64,000 nucleotides of DNA from Paramacrobiotus metropolitanus. Its lineage: Eukaryota; Tardigrada; Eutardigrada; Parachela; Macrobiotidae. Under the pieces are notes generated by a model, which was not told the DNA's origin, ran no database searches, and worked only from the letters and a program-made list of their open reading frames with translations. Location of the stretch: contig NW_026570249.1 in assembly GCF_019649055.1 (NCBI RefSeq), forward strand, positions 930,001 through 994,000, given 5' to 3'. Positions 48,201-59,252 of the stretch are shown here, one piece after another. Made by a program: the position numbers and the translations under genes. The stretch's first letter is position 1. Every line of letters starts with the position of its first letter.

Positions 48201-49650
48201 GCTTACCGCTGCTTATTTTACTACATGTCGTAAGACTGATAAAAATGGTAGAAGAAACGATATACTTCGTACAGAATTAATTGTAACTGTAGTACTTGTT
48301 GTAATCACGTTTTTCCTTCTTGGTTTGTGTTATTGCACAGTACTAATACTATTTTGAAATGGGATCAAATTAAACCTCGTTTTACTTTTCAGGCACAATC
48401 ATGCACCCCTCACCGCTTTTCAATGAGGAAGAAAAAGCTAGTGCGGTAAGTCATACCATACATTGCATACAGCATATATGCATGAAGCTTCATAATGATC
48501 GCTCCTGCCGGTTTAACAAGATTTTTTCCTGACAGGATAACGGTGTTCAAATGTGGATCGATGCCGGCATCGCTCCCGCAAAACTCGTTCTCGGCATTCC
48601 CACCTTTGCTCGTACATACAAGATGCCACCCAATGTCCAGCCGAATCAAGGCTACGCAGGTAATTTCAGCGGCGACGGTATCCGGGGAGCGGTCAGTCAA
48701 GCGCCCGGCTTCCTGTATTATGCCGAAGTGTGTTCGCGGCTGCAAGCTGGCGGTTACACCATTGTCCGCGATCCCTTCATGAAAGTTCCCTATGCGTACA
48801 GCGCCGACCAAATCATTATGTACGAGGACGAAATCAGCGTGCGGGGAAAGGTCGACTATGCTAAAAAATCCGGACTCGGTAAGACGTTCCACAGTGAATA
48901 AAAAGGTCTTTCTAATTTTAACACCCTCGTACACAAATTTATATAGATTTTGTTGTTTATACAGTAAATAAATTTTACTTAACACAAATTTTGCAATATT
49001 TAATAAAATTAAGCAGACAGAAATACAATTTCTTTCAAAAAAAGGCGTTTGACGGCAAAAAATTATAAGCTACGTTTGCGATTTATCTAGCCGGCGTTTA
49101 TATGTTCACTATCGACGAGGACGACCCGAAAGGCTTCTGCGGTGAACCGTTCCCGCTGACCCGTGCTGCCGCTTCCGCTGCCGGTTTGGATAAATCCACC
49201 GTCATCACCCCGGCAAAGCCTAAGACCGCCCAACGCTGCGTCTCCTCGGAGAAATCCTGCAAAGACCAGGCCGCCTGCATCGTTTTCCCCTCCATGACCT
49301 TTGCCAACGAGAGCTCCGATCTGTGGTGCGGCGCCGGCGTCGTCTGCCAGGATCCTATCAGTATCGTCGAGTGCCCAATCAGTGATAAAATTATGACCGC
49401 TACCAAAGATCCCTTTATTTCCAAATCACCCATCTACATCGGCAAAGCGTCCAAATCCGCCACGGCGGTCAAATGCCGGCCCAATCTCCCGGTGACCACG
49501 GCGGGAGAAAATGTCTCGTATCTTTGCGTACAAGACGGTATGCTGGGAAAAAGTGTACAGGAATACACTTGTCCCGATAATACCAAATTTACTGCGTTAT
49601 ATCTCAAGTGTGTTGTTAGCGGGAATGTGGCTATGCCTGAGCAATCGTAA
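45253..49650 (+). CDS. GH18 chitinase-like protein, predicted catalytically dead
   Basis: Ten exons: 45253-45465, 45775-45959, 46803-46845, 47107-47191, 47334-47407, 47607-47722, 47967-48019, 48393-48445, 48536-48878 and 49091-49650. All phases agree and the total is 1725 nt (574 aa). A signal peptide is followed by the GH18 barrel: VVTCIYSSWA, DDCTHIVYTYTSI, NPNLKALIGVGGWNSGG, FSSPEGRRVFIQSVIEF, LIAYDLAGYWNG, KLVLGIPTFART, IIMYEDEISVRGKVDYAKKS and AGVYMFTIDEDDPKGFCG. The catalytic stretch, normally DxxDxDxE, reads DGIWIDWL (residues 171-178): the middle Asp is Trp and the acid/base Glu is Leu. Residues after about 415 form a Cys-rich tail of unknown type. It probably binds chitin or glycans without hydrolysis, as known for other Glu-less GH18 proteins. 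The tiny exon 3 is supported by the GGWN motif. Confidence 0.85.
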
Positions 49651-50083
49651 ATCAGTTTGTTAATTTAAGTTTTTAATTTAAACTGTCTTTCTACAACGGA
49701 ACAGCGCAGCGCGTGGGTTCAACTGAAAAAAAAAACAACTATTTACATCTGCCGGTGTTGTGATCTCCTAGTTCGTAAAACCTGCAAAGACTTCCAATAA
49801 ACGATGAACAAAAAGTCGAAAAAAGCCTTCAGCAGTCACAATTGTCCCCGAATCGAAATTAGATTTATTTAATCAATAAATTTTCAAATACTGCCTAACA
49901 GGACATGCAGGGTCAATATTCTTAGTCAAGTAAAAAGAAATAAAAAGCCGTCAATTCATACGCAAATTGTGCGAGCAAAAAAGCAATCAGGTAAGTAAAT
50001 TCGTAGAGGAATCAAGAAAACTGGAGGCAACGTACCAATCAGCAGACTAAATCACTATGACAAAGCATCAATTGAGCGTCAAA
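49651..50083. other. intergenic region between convergent genes
   Basis: 433 bp, A-rich, with AATAAA-like sequences (e.g. near 49796 and 49874) compatible with poly(A) signals. Nothing else seen. Confidence 0.35.
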
Positions 50084-52571
50084 TTAAGTGGCCTCAGTAA
50101 TGCCTTTTGTTCGCAACGCCTGCATGGTAAAGTCTGCCAGCATAGTCATTAGCTGCGCATCTTCTTCCGGTGCACTGTGCGTCCAGGCCAACGGCAAGTG
50201 TTTGGACACTGACTGCCGATCAAAGTAGAATCCCCCATTAACAATTCCGGAATGGCTACGCGGCACGGTGGACAACCAGATGGCGGTGTCGGCGCCTTCC
50301 GCCGGTTTTCGTAGTTTGTTCTTCATCATTTGATAGAAGGTTGGCAGAGAACGTTCCACTCCCGGGGTATCCACCCAGCCGGGATGCATCGAAGTGAAAA
50401 GCACTTTGGGATGCTTCAGAGCAAACTGCTCCATCATGATGACCTCCTGACGTTTTTGCTATAAGAAACAAACGTCAGTGACTTACCTAAATATTAAAGC
50501 AGAAATTCCGTAAATAATACAAGTGCCCTGTAATCTTTATTTTGATGCGCCCACCCAAAAACGCTTCTGCTAGTCAGTCACTACAACTTGACGAAAATGA
50601 CAAAGACGGGTGGATAGAAAAGATCCAAATTACTCATGGTACTTCTAGACCGAATTCAACGATTACAGATAAGTGCGGCAAAGGCTCTAATGTAACACAT
50701 CAAAGGCACCCATAACTTAACTAAGAGAATATTCAGTTAAACTGCTTCAAAACGATTTTCTTAGCTGCATACTTTGGGAAAGTTGAAACCTTTAAGCCAC
50801 GATAAAATTCTTGAATCCAAGGCGCGGTATTGGCAGCACGAAAGTGGAAGCTGCAGCGGAATTGGCCATCCAGGTCAAAAATGCAACGGCTTGGCTTGCA
50901 CAGAACACTCTTTGCATCAACGAAAAAAAGTGCAAATTCATGTACATCTGTACTGAATCAAAGAACAGCCAAACTTCCCCAGTGCTTACGATCAATGGCC
51001 ACCAAATGGATGAAGAAAAGTGCGTGAAGTATCTTGGTGTCTACATCGATCGCAACCTAAAGTGGAGCAATCACTTTGATCACATACTGCGGAAAGTCAA
51101 CTACGGTATCGCAATGATAAACCGCGCGAAAGACGGCCTGGACATGCCTCAGCGTAGGAGCCTTTACCATGCCTGTGTGCAGCCACATCTTGACTACGCG
51201 TCGGATACGTGGTCTCCGGCATCTTCGGCTTTACGTGGCAAACTGGACAGGGCACAGCGGAAAGCACTGCGGGCGATTTCTGATTACAAGGAGCGGGTTA
51301 CACCCGAGCTGTATCAGAAACTGCGCATCCTGCCGGTGTACGACCGTTGGAAGCAGTCTGAAGCGGTGTGGCTGTACAAGATCTACAACCACGAAGCGTA
51401 CCATCCACCGTCGTATATGGTCGAGATGATTAATTTCACGGATATGGGAGCGCGTTACAACCTACGGAATCCGACGAGAATTGCCGCAAGAGCGAAAATG
51501 AAGATCGGAGAAGGCACGCTGGCCATGCGGCTGAAGGACATCTTTGAGCGCATTAAGAAAGTCAACATGCAGATACTTAGTGTTGATGGCATCGGTTTTT
51601 TCAAATTTGCTCTCCGAACTGTAGATCTGTTTTGAAGTTATTCACTGTTGAAGTCTTTTTTTTAGCGACCAGACGTTGAAGTCCTGCTAAGCGGGTTGTC
51701 TGCTCTTGGTGGAATAATAATAATAATTATCATTAAATCTTCCACTAAACTTTAGGTAATCAGTTTTGAAAAACTAGAGTTCTTTTGCAACGTAACCGCA
51801 GAAAATAGAAAAAAAATTGGAGAGAAATGGCAAATGCACCGTACCTGCGCGTACGCTCGTGTTCCATTAAATCCCTTGTTGATACTCTGAATATCCTCCA
51901 AATCCAACTTCTCATTGTACATTCCGCCGCTGCTCATGGTGATGACGCGCGCATCCGCACTCTGCTCCAGCAGTGGCAGTAATTCGCGCGTGAGGACGTA
52001 CGGTCCGAGCGAGTTGGTGGCGAAACTGACGTCGAATTTTTCCTTGGAGTTAATCTGCTCGTCCAACAGTACGCCGGCATTGTTAATCAACACATCCAGC
52101 TTGCCGATGACTTTTTTGAAACGCTCCGTGAATTCAAGGATGGCCGACATTTCGCTCATGTTAACCACGTGCTCGGTGACTTGTGCCGATCCGTTCAGCT
52201 GGCGAAGATGCCGTCCAGTTTCGGCACATTTATCTGGATTTCTACACAAAATAATTTTCAACCAATACGTACACATTAGGGTAAACTTACGATATCAGTC
52301 CCAAAAATTTCTAATCAAACCAACTTCGTCGTTAGATCAAACAAGCGGCAAAACCATGGTACAAAAATTAAAAACAAACTCGGCAAAGCTGAATCAGAAA
52401 TCAAAAAAGCTTAAACAAAATCATAATTATAAAAATCAAAATTTAACTTAAAAATAGGTTCATTTACAGTTAAAAACAACATATAAAAAAAGCAAGAAAT
52501 TACAGTCATTAAAAAACCTGTAAACTGCATCAGGAATGTAAGACGTCAACAAAAAAATTCAAAATTCAAAA

Positions 52572-52602
<31 letters not shown>

Positions 52603-52947
52603 TGCAGGTTCATTTTTTACCTGCACACAATATGCACGTTCCCTCCGCGACGCACTAGTTCTTCAGCAATAGCCCGGCCAATACCGCTGTTGGCACCTAA
52701 AATACGAAAACGGCTTACATTTTTTATCTGGAACAGGAAAATGGTGGAATGCAACAGGCGGTTTTCGGTACGAGTGTTCACTACGCTCTCTCAGTCTCTG
52801 TGACTTACCAGTGATGATAAACACACGGTTATCGCAGGCGACCGTCATCTCTTCATCGTGGAAATTTGCTCGAGCTCGTTCAAATCCGCCTTTCGTGAAC
52901 TGCCACATTCCCTTCACGGAGAAAACTGAACCACGAAACCAACTCAT
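50084..52947 (-). CDS. DHRS12: DHRS12-like short-chain dehydrogenase/reductase
   Basis: Four exons on the minus strand in coding order: 52947-52809, 52696-52621, 52241-51845 and 50458-50084; phases 1, 2, 0 agree, 987 nt, 328 aa. An N-terminal hydrophobic/aromatic leader precedes the Rossmann motif TGANSGIG (residues 46-53), then LINNAGV, the catalytic Ser region VITMSSGGMY, and the Tyr-Lys pair YAQQK (202-206) split by intron 3. The C-terminal part has SMHPGWVDTPGV and FYFDRQSVSKHLPLAW, which are typical of the DHRS12 group rather than of other SDRs. An NAD(P)-dependent oxidoreductase is expected; the substrate of the family is not well defined. Intron 3 (1.39 kb) is enlarged by an antisense LINE fragment. 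Confidence 0.85.
50830..51728 (+). mobile_element. 5'-truncated non-LTR retrotransposon (LINE) fragment
   Basis: An open frame up to the stop at 51635 encodes the C-terminal part of a LINE reverse transcriptase: ELAIQVKNATAWLAQNTL, CVKYLGVYIDRNLKWSNHFD, HACVQPHLDYASDTWSPAS and LDRAQRKALRAISDYKER. This corresponds to the region after the catalytic YxDD, which is absent, so the copy is truncated at its 5' end as usual for target-primed reverse transcription. A roughly 90-bp 3' tail ends in (TAA)n at about 51713-51728, a tail known from I/Jockey-type and CR1-related elements. It lies antisense in DHRS12-like intron 3. No frameshift or stop is visible in the preserved part, suggesting a young insertion. 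Confidence 0.75.
52547..52603. repeat. low-complexity (AAATTC)n-like tract
   Basis: Repeated AAATTC/CAAATTT units inside the second DHRS12-like intron. Probably simple slippage. Confidence 0.6.
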
Positions 52948-53782
52948 TTCTCAAGCGGTCCACAAGAACAAAATTTAAGAATCAATCCTGTTATTCGCGT
53001 GTTTCAAGCCAACAATACGTCAACAACTCAAAAAAATCACAACGTTCGATCGAGATTTCTTCGGGAACTTCGAAGTAACCAAAATCAAAAATTCCAGTCA
53101 CCCAAAACAAAATTCAAGTTCAAGTTCAGCGTGATACACACAGAGATGAAGATACAACTGAAGAAATTTCCGTAAGTCTTATTTAAACGAGGAAACCCAC
53201 AACATTTCGGGAAAATCTTCGGTTCAAAATCCAAAATCTATGCAAATCAGCTGTTGAATCGTCGTCGACTGCTGCTTGTCGGTTTTCCCACGATCACACT
53301 GCAAAAATGTAGCGTAGCGGGCAGCAGAGTGGCCACGGTTACTTCCGGCCCCTGGTAGGCCATACAATGACCCTGTCTGTACATTCGCGCGCTACGCCCA
53401 CCACCAGGTTTTGCTAACTCACTTGTTTCGTAATTCGTTCACGATCGAATCCGCGTTGCGTGTGATTTTGTTTGGGCTCGTCTGTCGTAAATTCATGTTT
53501 CCCTTGTTTTTCTCTTTTCATCCAGCTTTGCTTTTTTTAAATCCGTTTTTAACAATCATTTTCCATTGTTCTTTAGATGATCGTTTTATTTTTGAAGTTT
53601 TGTTATGAATCCAGCGATCTATCGACTGGCAGCTTGGCCAGTCGATCTGACAGATTCCAGTAAAGCGTGAATCGACGTGAGCGATGGCTTGATTTATTCT
53701 TATCCTTCTGGGCAGAAAACCCTGGAGTTTCTTCGTACTGTCTGCAGAACAAGGCAATCTCACGGCCCAGCATTCCGTAGAC
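52948..53782. other. divergent intergenic region
   Basis: Lies between the start of the DHRS12-like gene (-) and the SOCS-like gene (+), so it should hold both promoters or one bidirectional promoter. No specific element is clear. Confidence 0.35.
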
Positions 53783-55503
53783 ATGGCTGCTCGATCTCTG
53801 CGTAAAGCACTCCGGAAATTTTTTGGTCTGCGGAAGACCAGTTCTGAGCCTCGTCTCAACCAGATCGTGGATGCACAGCCACGGATGAATGGCAGCCACA
53901 CTCTGCTTTCTCGAGGTCGGAGCGTGGGTAGGTGACATAATAACACAGCGATTCAACCGTTCCATCGTTAATTTTTTGATTTTACATTACATACTGGCAT
54001 CATGTACTGATATTTTAAAATTTCTATTCAAAGTTCCGCTGTTTTACTGGTAATATTATGAATACCCTGCTGATTAAATTCATAATATATCAAATTACTG
54101 CATGATTAATGCAAATTGAATATTGATATTTGAAATAATCACCGAAGTTGTTTATTTGTTCAAAAGTTTACCTTCTATCTTTGATGAGGAAATTTACATG
54201 AGGAAATTTTTTTCAGGTATCGGGCAGCATAATAACGATATCGCCGATGCGTATCTGCCATCAGTAATTCCCGACGAGAACTTGGTTCCGGAAATTGCGG
54301 AGCACCTGCAGAAATTGAATGCTGCCCGCAGCATTCGTCTCGCACAAGAGGTAGGTGCTGAGCCCGGTCGTAATTGTGATTTTTATTATTTTCATTGATT
54401 TTCTGAATTTTCGTTTATTATTTCAGTTTTATTTGATGTTGTTTCTGAGTTTACGGGATGATGATTTTGGAAAATGCTTTTTTGTAAAAAAAATCTCAGT
54501 TAGCTATTTCGTGGAAGTCGTTGAGGCTCTTTAGCAGATTTTTGGTGAGTCAAAGTCGTTTACGGCGTTTCTGCATAATCGATGGAGTAGAGCCCAGTCA
54601 AGCAGTGTGTTAAGTGTAAAGGCGTCAATTCCGCGATGGAAATACCAAGCAAATTCGTAAAACGACAGGATGTGATGCCCACAGAACGCGCGAAGGCCAG
54701 TGTGGCGATATTTATCAGTTCCTTGAAGTTTGCACTACGGCAGTAGTCGTACTATCGTTGTCGATCAGAAATCTTTTTAATCCTACAAGTAGTGACGTGA
54801 AAGCAAAACATTTGCGGTTTTATAATCTAGATCTTGAGTTTTTTTAGAATAATAAAAAACTGTCTTGAAATAAATTCGAATTAGGAATCAGTTTTGCTGT
54901 TTAGGTGGTTTAATTTAAATTTGTTGTAACGATTTTTTGCTGTTTAGGTGGTTTAATTTAAATTTGTTGTAACGATCTAATGTGGTTTTTTTTTTGTTTT
55001 TGCAGTCACTATGGTACTGGGGTCCCATTAATGCCGCCGTCGCGGAGACCGTTCTAGAGAATGAAGTGGACGGGACATTTCTAGTGCGTGATAGTACGGA
55101 TGAGAATTTTCTCTTCAGTCTTTCCTGTAAATACGACGGCAAAGTGGGCCACGTCCGTATCGAATACTCCAAGGGTTCCTTTATGTTCCGCAAAATCCAC
55201 CACTACAAATCCGACAACATCAAGGATTTCATCGAGAATGCCGTGGATCATTCCCGCACCGGGAAAATGCAGTTTATGACCCGGCCGCGGCCCGGTGTGG
55301 ACGCCACTCAGATTCTGCTGCTGTATCCGCTGTCGCGGCGTCGGACGGTGCAGTCGCTGCAGCATTTGTGTCGCTACACCATTATGCAGAATATCAAGGA
55401 TCGTGACGGTGTCGTCGTTCTGCCCATACCGTTGGGATTGAAGAAATACTTACGACAACCGCAATATTTTGTCGAATTTGATCGGAATGGACCTCCGGTC
55501 TAG
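53783..55503 (+). CDS. suppressor of cytokine signalling, SOCS6/7-like
   Basis: Three exons (53783-53927, 54217-54350, 55006-55503), phases 1 and 0, 777 nt, 258 aa. The first 93 residues are basic then polar (AARSLRKALRKFFGLRK) with no domain. Exon 3 encodes an SH2 domain beginning LWYWGPINAAVAETVL with FLVRDS, whose Arg (about residue 121) is the phosphotyrosine-binding residue. It ends with a SOCS box: SLQHLCRYTI, then LPIPLGLKKYL. The WYWGP and LLYPLSR...VQSLQHLCR segments resemble the SOCS6/SOCS7 group. Expected role: adaptor that links phosphotyrosine proteins to an elongin BC-cullin ubiquitin ligase. The protein is shorter than vertebrate SOCS6/7, which have long N-termini, so an upstream exon could be missing. 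Confidence 0.85.
54892..54976. repeat. 42-bp perfect tandem duplication in SOCS-like intron 2
   Basis: 54892-54933 and 54935-54976 are identical (from TTTTGCTGTTTAGG to GTAACGAT), separated by one T. The duplication ends 29 bp before the exon 3 acceptor. Confidence 0.9.
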
Positions 55504-55827
55504 CTAGAAGGGTATTTTATGTTGTGTAGAAATGGTTGTTTGACCAAACTGTAATGTCACAGTATGGTGAGGGCGTGTTTTTATCTTTGTACTGTTTTGA
55601 AATTTTCCATTCCATTTGAGTACTGCTTGGGGCTTCTTCGCGGTGAGATTGTTTTTACCCGATTCTAGTTTTTGATTTTTTTAACCCGCATTCGTTACGT
55701 AATTTTATAACGTTCTAGCTTTTAAGATTTCCCGTTTACTTTTCTGTTTTCGTTTCATTGTACAAGATGAAAATAAATACAAGTTATTCGTGCAATTTCA
55801 GTTTGTCGTGTAATTTATCCAGGTAGT
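55504..55827. other. intergenic region between convergent genes
   Basis: 324 bp between the 3' ends of the SOCS-like and CatSper3-like genes, with AATAAA-type signals (near 55771). Nothing else seen. Confidence 0.4.
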
Positions 55828-57535
55828 TTATTCCTTTTTGGAAGGTTCTGTGAATGTTTGATTCATCAGTTTCTGTTCAACGACTAATCCCAATAGATTC
55901 CCCATCTCCCGGTACAGATTCCGCTGTATATACGTCTCATTATCGATCAGGTCCAGCACACTGACAAACTGCTGGACAAACAGGAGATTCAGACTGGTAT
56001 CCCCGCACAACACCCGTTCCTCCGGTTTCTCCGCATGCTGCAACAGTCCCTCCACGGATTTCAGCAGCTGTTCATAGTTAGCGAATTTCGCGCGCCGATC
56101 CTGCTCCAAAAACAACCGGAAGCTGACGGCCTCTTCCTTCTGTTTCTGATTCATGGCGATTGTCTTGTCGGCGACGATCTGTTTGCGCTGCGCCCGGTCG
56201 GCGTCGATGTAGGCCTGCGTGGCGTCGGTGAGGTTGACGATGACGATGGAGACGAAGACGTTGGTGAAGATGTATGAGCCGATGAAGGTGAAGATGACGC
56301 AGAACCAGCGGGCGCTCGGCTGGCTGTCAATGTCCGCTTCGATCTCCGTCCAGTTGTCGGTGGTGACGAGGGTCACCAGCGCCAGCATGGACTGACCCAA
56401 ACTGGCGAATTTGTCCGAATAGGGCGCGTACAGGTAGAAGGCCATGACGCCGAAGATGAACATGATGAGGAAGAGGACGACCATCAGGTTGAGCATGTAC
56501 TCGCGGATGGTGGTCATCAGCGCGGTGACGATGACCTGTAGGCTCTGGATGAAGGAGATGGTCCGCAGTACACGCAGTAACCTTTAACACAACGATTCTG
56601 GCTTAGTGAAAAAATACAGAATATAAAACGCGCAATGCATTCACTGCTACAAGAGCAGAATATCACAAACATCTGAAACCATCCGTATGGAAAAGCGTAA
56701 ACATTTAATCAGTTATTTCGGTTTACCGTATTATCTATCCTAATAAATTATAGTTATACGTTGCACAAGTTTTGTAAAGTTCATTTTGAAACATTACTAA
56801 AAAATGCGCTAAGTTAACTTACTATGTTATTAGATTATTTGCTGGATAAAAAATTAATGTTTAAAGTATTCAGAATATTTCATTTACGGAGAAAATTGAT
56901 AGGTTTTCGTTAATTTTTTATACGAATACTTCAAAGTCGAAGTTCACAATGTAAACTACGAGGGTTGGTAGTTATGTTCGTACACAAATTAATTCAACAA
57001 AACTAATTCTTGAACGCAAAATACGAGAAACAATTTTTTGGTAGAAATATTTAGTAATTCTTTACGTGTTTTGGAATGGCAGCAATACTACTTTTTCGTA
57101 AATTAATGTTGTGTTCCTCATTATACGACCTTACCGTAAAATTCTAAGTACCTTCACGAAGCCAAACTGCGAGGAGTTTTGCGATGACGCCGACACGGTC
57201 ACCGCGAAGTCCACCCATGTGAAAATCAGCACAATGAAGTCAAATAAATTAAACCCGTTCTTCCAGTATCCCGTGGGATCCACATAAATTTTTACAAAAA
57301 ACTCGATAGTATACACAGCTAGAAAGATATCATTAAGCACTTTAATGGCCAGCAGCGTCCAACTGTCCAGGTTGTCTGTCGTCTCAATGGCCAGGACGAT
57401 GGCGTTGACGGCAATGGTGAGTATCACCGCACCGTTGAAGGACCAGTGATGTGTCCATTGCAGCATGTGCCCATGCAGACGCGAGCGCAGCTTGATGGGC
57501 TCGTTGTCCGCGGAGGTATCCATTGTTGCGGTCAT
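55828..57535 (-). CDS. CATSPER3: CatSper3-like sperm cation channel subunit
   Basis: Two exons in coding order 57535-57135 and 56581-55828, phase 2, 1155 nt, 384 aa; close to the roughly 400 aa of CatSper3. One six-helix voltage-gated domain: S1 WSFNGAVILTIAVNAIVLAI, S3 with NLFDFIVLIFTWVDF, an S4 with regularly spaced Arg (KVLRILRLLRVLRTI, spanning the splice site), S5 from about residue 165, a pore with VTTDNWTEI (about 206-214, the TxDxW form), and S6 with YIFTNVFVSIVIVNL. The soluble tail has QKQKEEAVSFRLF and LDLIDNETYIQRNLYREM, as in CatSper3 tails. CatSper3 is one of four pore subunits of the flagellar calcium channel. CatSper4 is the main alternative. ATG 57523 is a second possible start. 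Confidence 0.8.
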
Positions 57536-58730
57536 GGTGACCTTTGGGCGGATGTCACTCCAGATTTCCAGTTACAATACACTATGGTTCTGATTTATTC
57601 ATGAAAAACTTGATATTATTCTAACTTTGCAAGCATGTTCAGATCGAAACAGATTGCTTCGCTTTGCTGCTTGAAAATTTCCGAACTGCATTCGTTAAGG
57701 ACTCTGCATTCTATATTGATATGCACAATTATGTGTAATTAGTTTTGCTCTTAAAATTCTCCTTCCGCTGTAAAATTCACAGAAGTAATATATAAATAAG
57801 TCTTCTAAGTCTTGTACATATTGAGCAATTAAATAAGCTTATTCATACATGTCTCATGACATTAAGACATTTCACAAGGCAAAGGCACACTGCGAAGTTT
57901 ACAGTGTAATCTGCAAAAATATTGTTGATTTAATTGTAAATACCTTACTGTTACAGAATCCTTACTGTTACAGAATTATTTGCGAGTGGCTTTTGCGTAA
58001 GTGGGTAAGAGCTTTGTTTAGGCCGCTTCGTTTGTAGTTAAATCGAGCTGCCGTCGTTAAATTCGAAAAGTCTTTCGGATTTTGTTGAAAAATACGTTAC
58101 AAGTTGCGTTTGACATCGCACCATCGTTTATCGACATCCGTATATTTTGCAGCTGGGCAGTTCGGATTTTATCGACTTCCGTCGCTACGATTACCGTGGT
58201 AACAGCTTCTTACCGTATTGCAGCGCTTGGTTAAGTATGAGCATTTATTTATCATAATAATTATGGGGTACAAACCGTTACAAATTAAAATGACATTGTT
58301 TTCTGTATGCTGTACGTACTATTTAACGATAAGTACTTACTTTAATTTTGTACCGGAAATCTCTTTGATAGTTTTTTTTACCGGCATAACTACTCGTACA
58401 AGGACAAGGTAGAGCCATGGTAGACAGTTCAATCTGTCAAATCTACCCAAGCATTTTTGTAAATACTACGTAACTCTACGCCGAGAGCATCGAACAAAAA
58501 TCTATCAACAGTGATTAGTGAATGACGTTCGTCCCTAACCTTTGTAATCGAAAGGGCAGTACAAATAAATTTTTAAGTGCTGTACGAGTACAATAATATT
58601 TTTTTAAGTACATTGATAATTACATAAAATTTCTTACACTAGAAGTACCCCGTACGTATTGCAAAGCTTTGCTTTTATATAAAAATTTTTATAGCATAAG
58701 AAGAGTACTCGGGGGAAAGAGCATGGATTT

Positions 58731-58788
58731 TCCCCGTCAAATAGCATCCCCCGCCCCTTTTATCCCCGTCAAATAGCATCCCCCGCCC
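58731..58788. repeat. 26-bp perfect direct duplication
   Basis: 58731-58756 and 58763-58788 are identical (TCCCCGTCAAATAGCATC followed by CCCCGCCC), with period 32 bp. Confidence 0.9.
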
Positions 58789-58822
58789 ACGCTCGTACAA
58801 ATAGCCTGGACTTCCGGGCGGC

Positions 58823-58823
<1 letters not shown>

Positions 58824-58910
<87 letters not shown>

Positions 58911-58934
58911 GTGGGTGTGTGTGTTTGTGTGTGC
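58824..58934. repeat. (CT)n-(GT)n compound microsatellite
   Basis: About 16 CT repeats to 58855 followed directly by about 38 GT repeats with four interruptions. It is a likely length-polymorphic locus. Confidence 0.95.
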
Positions 58935-59252
58935 TGTACCGTGTTACTTCCGTTTCTTGTTTAACAAAGACCAACAGTCGGCGGCATTAATTTATTATCA
59001 TTAATACAATAATTATTACCGTCACCACAACAAATTTCCCCACTAACAAAAACTAACAAACAATAATGGCAATTACCAACATGCGCGACACCACTAATGA
59101 CAAAAACAACTACATGCACAACTTACTGCATACCAACGCAACAGTCAAAATAACAATGTAACAAACAAACGACAATGACCCACCACCGCGTCGCCGCCAC
59201 CGCCGCCGCCGCCGCCGACGCCGCCATTTCTCCGCTCAAAAACAGGCACACA

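Larger units (their letters stand above)
57536..59252. other. intergenic region with simple repeats
   Basis: 1.7 kb without a supported exon. It holds two TACGAGTA octamers (58391, 58583), a 26-bp duplication and a dinucleotide microsatellite (listed separately). Confidence 0.4.

Noticed and set aside
53518-53965. Minus-strand frames of 120-142 codons
   Set aside because: Antisense of exon 1 of the SOCS-like gene and its leader.
58675-58974. 99-codon frame rich in His/Thr and Arg/Glu
   Set aside because: It is a translation of the CT/GT microsatellite.
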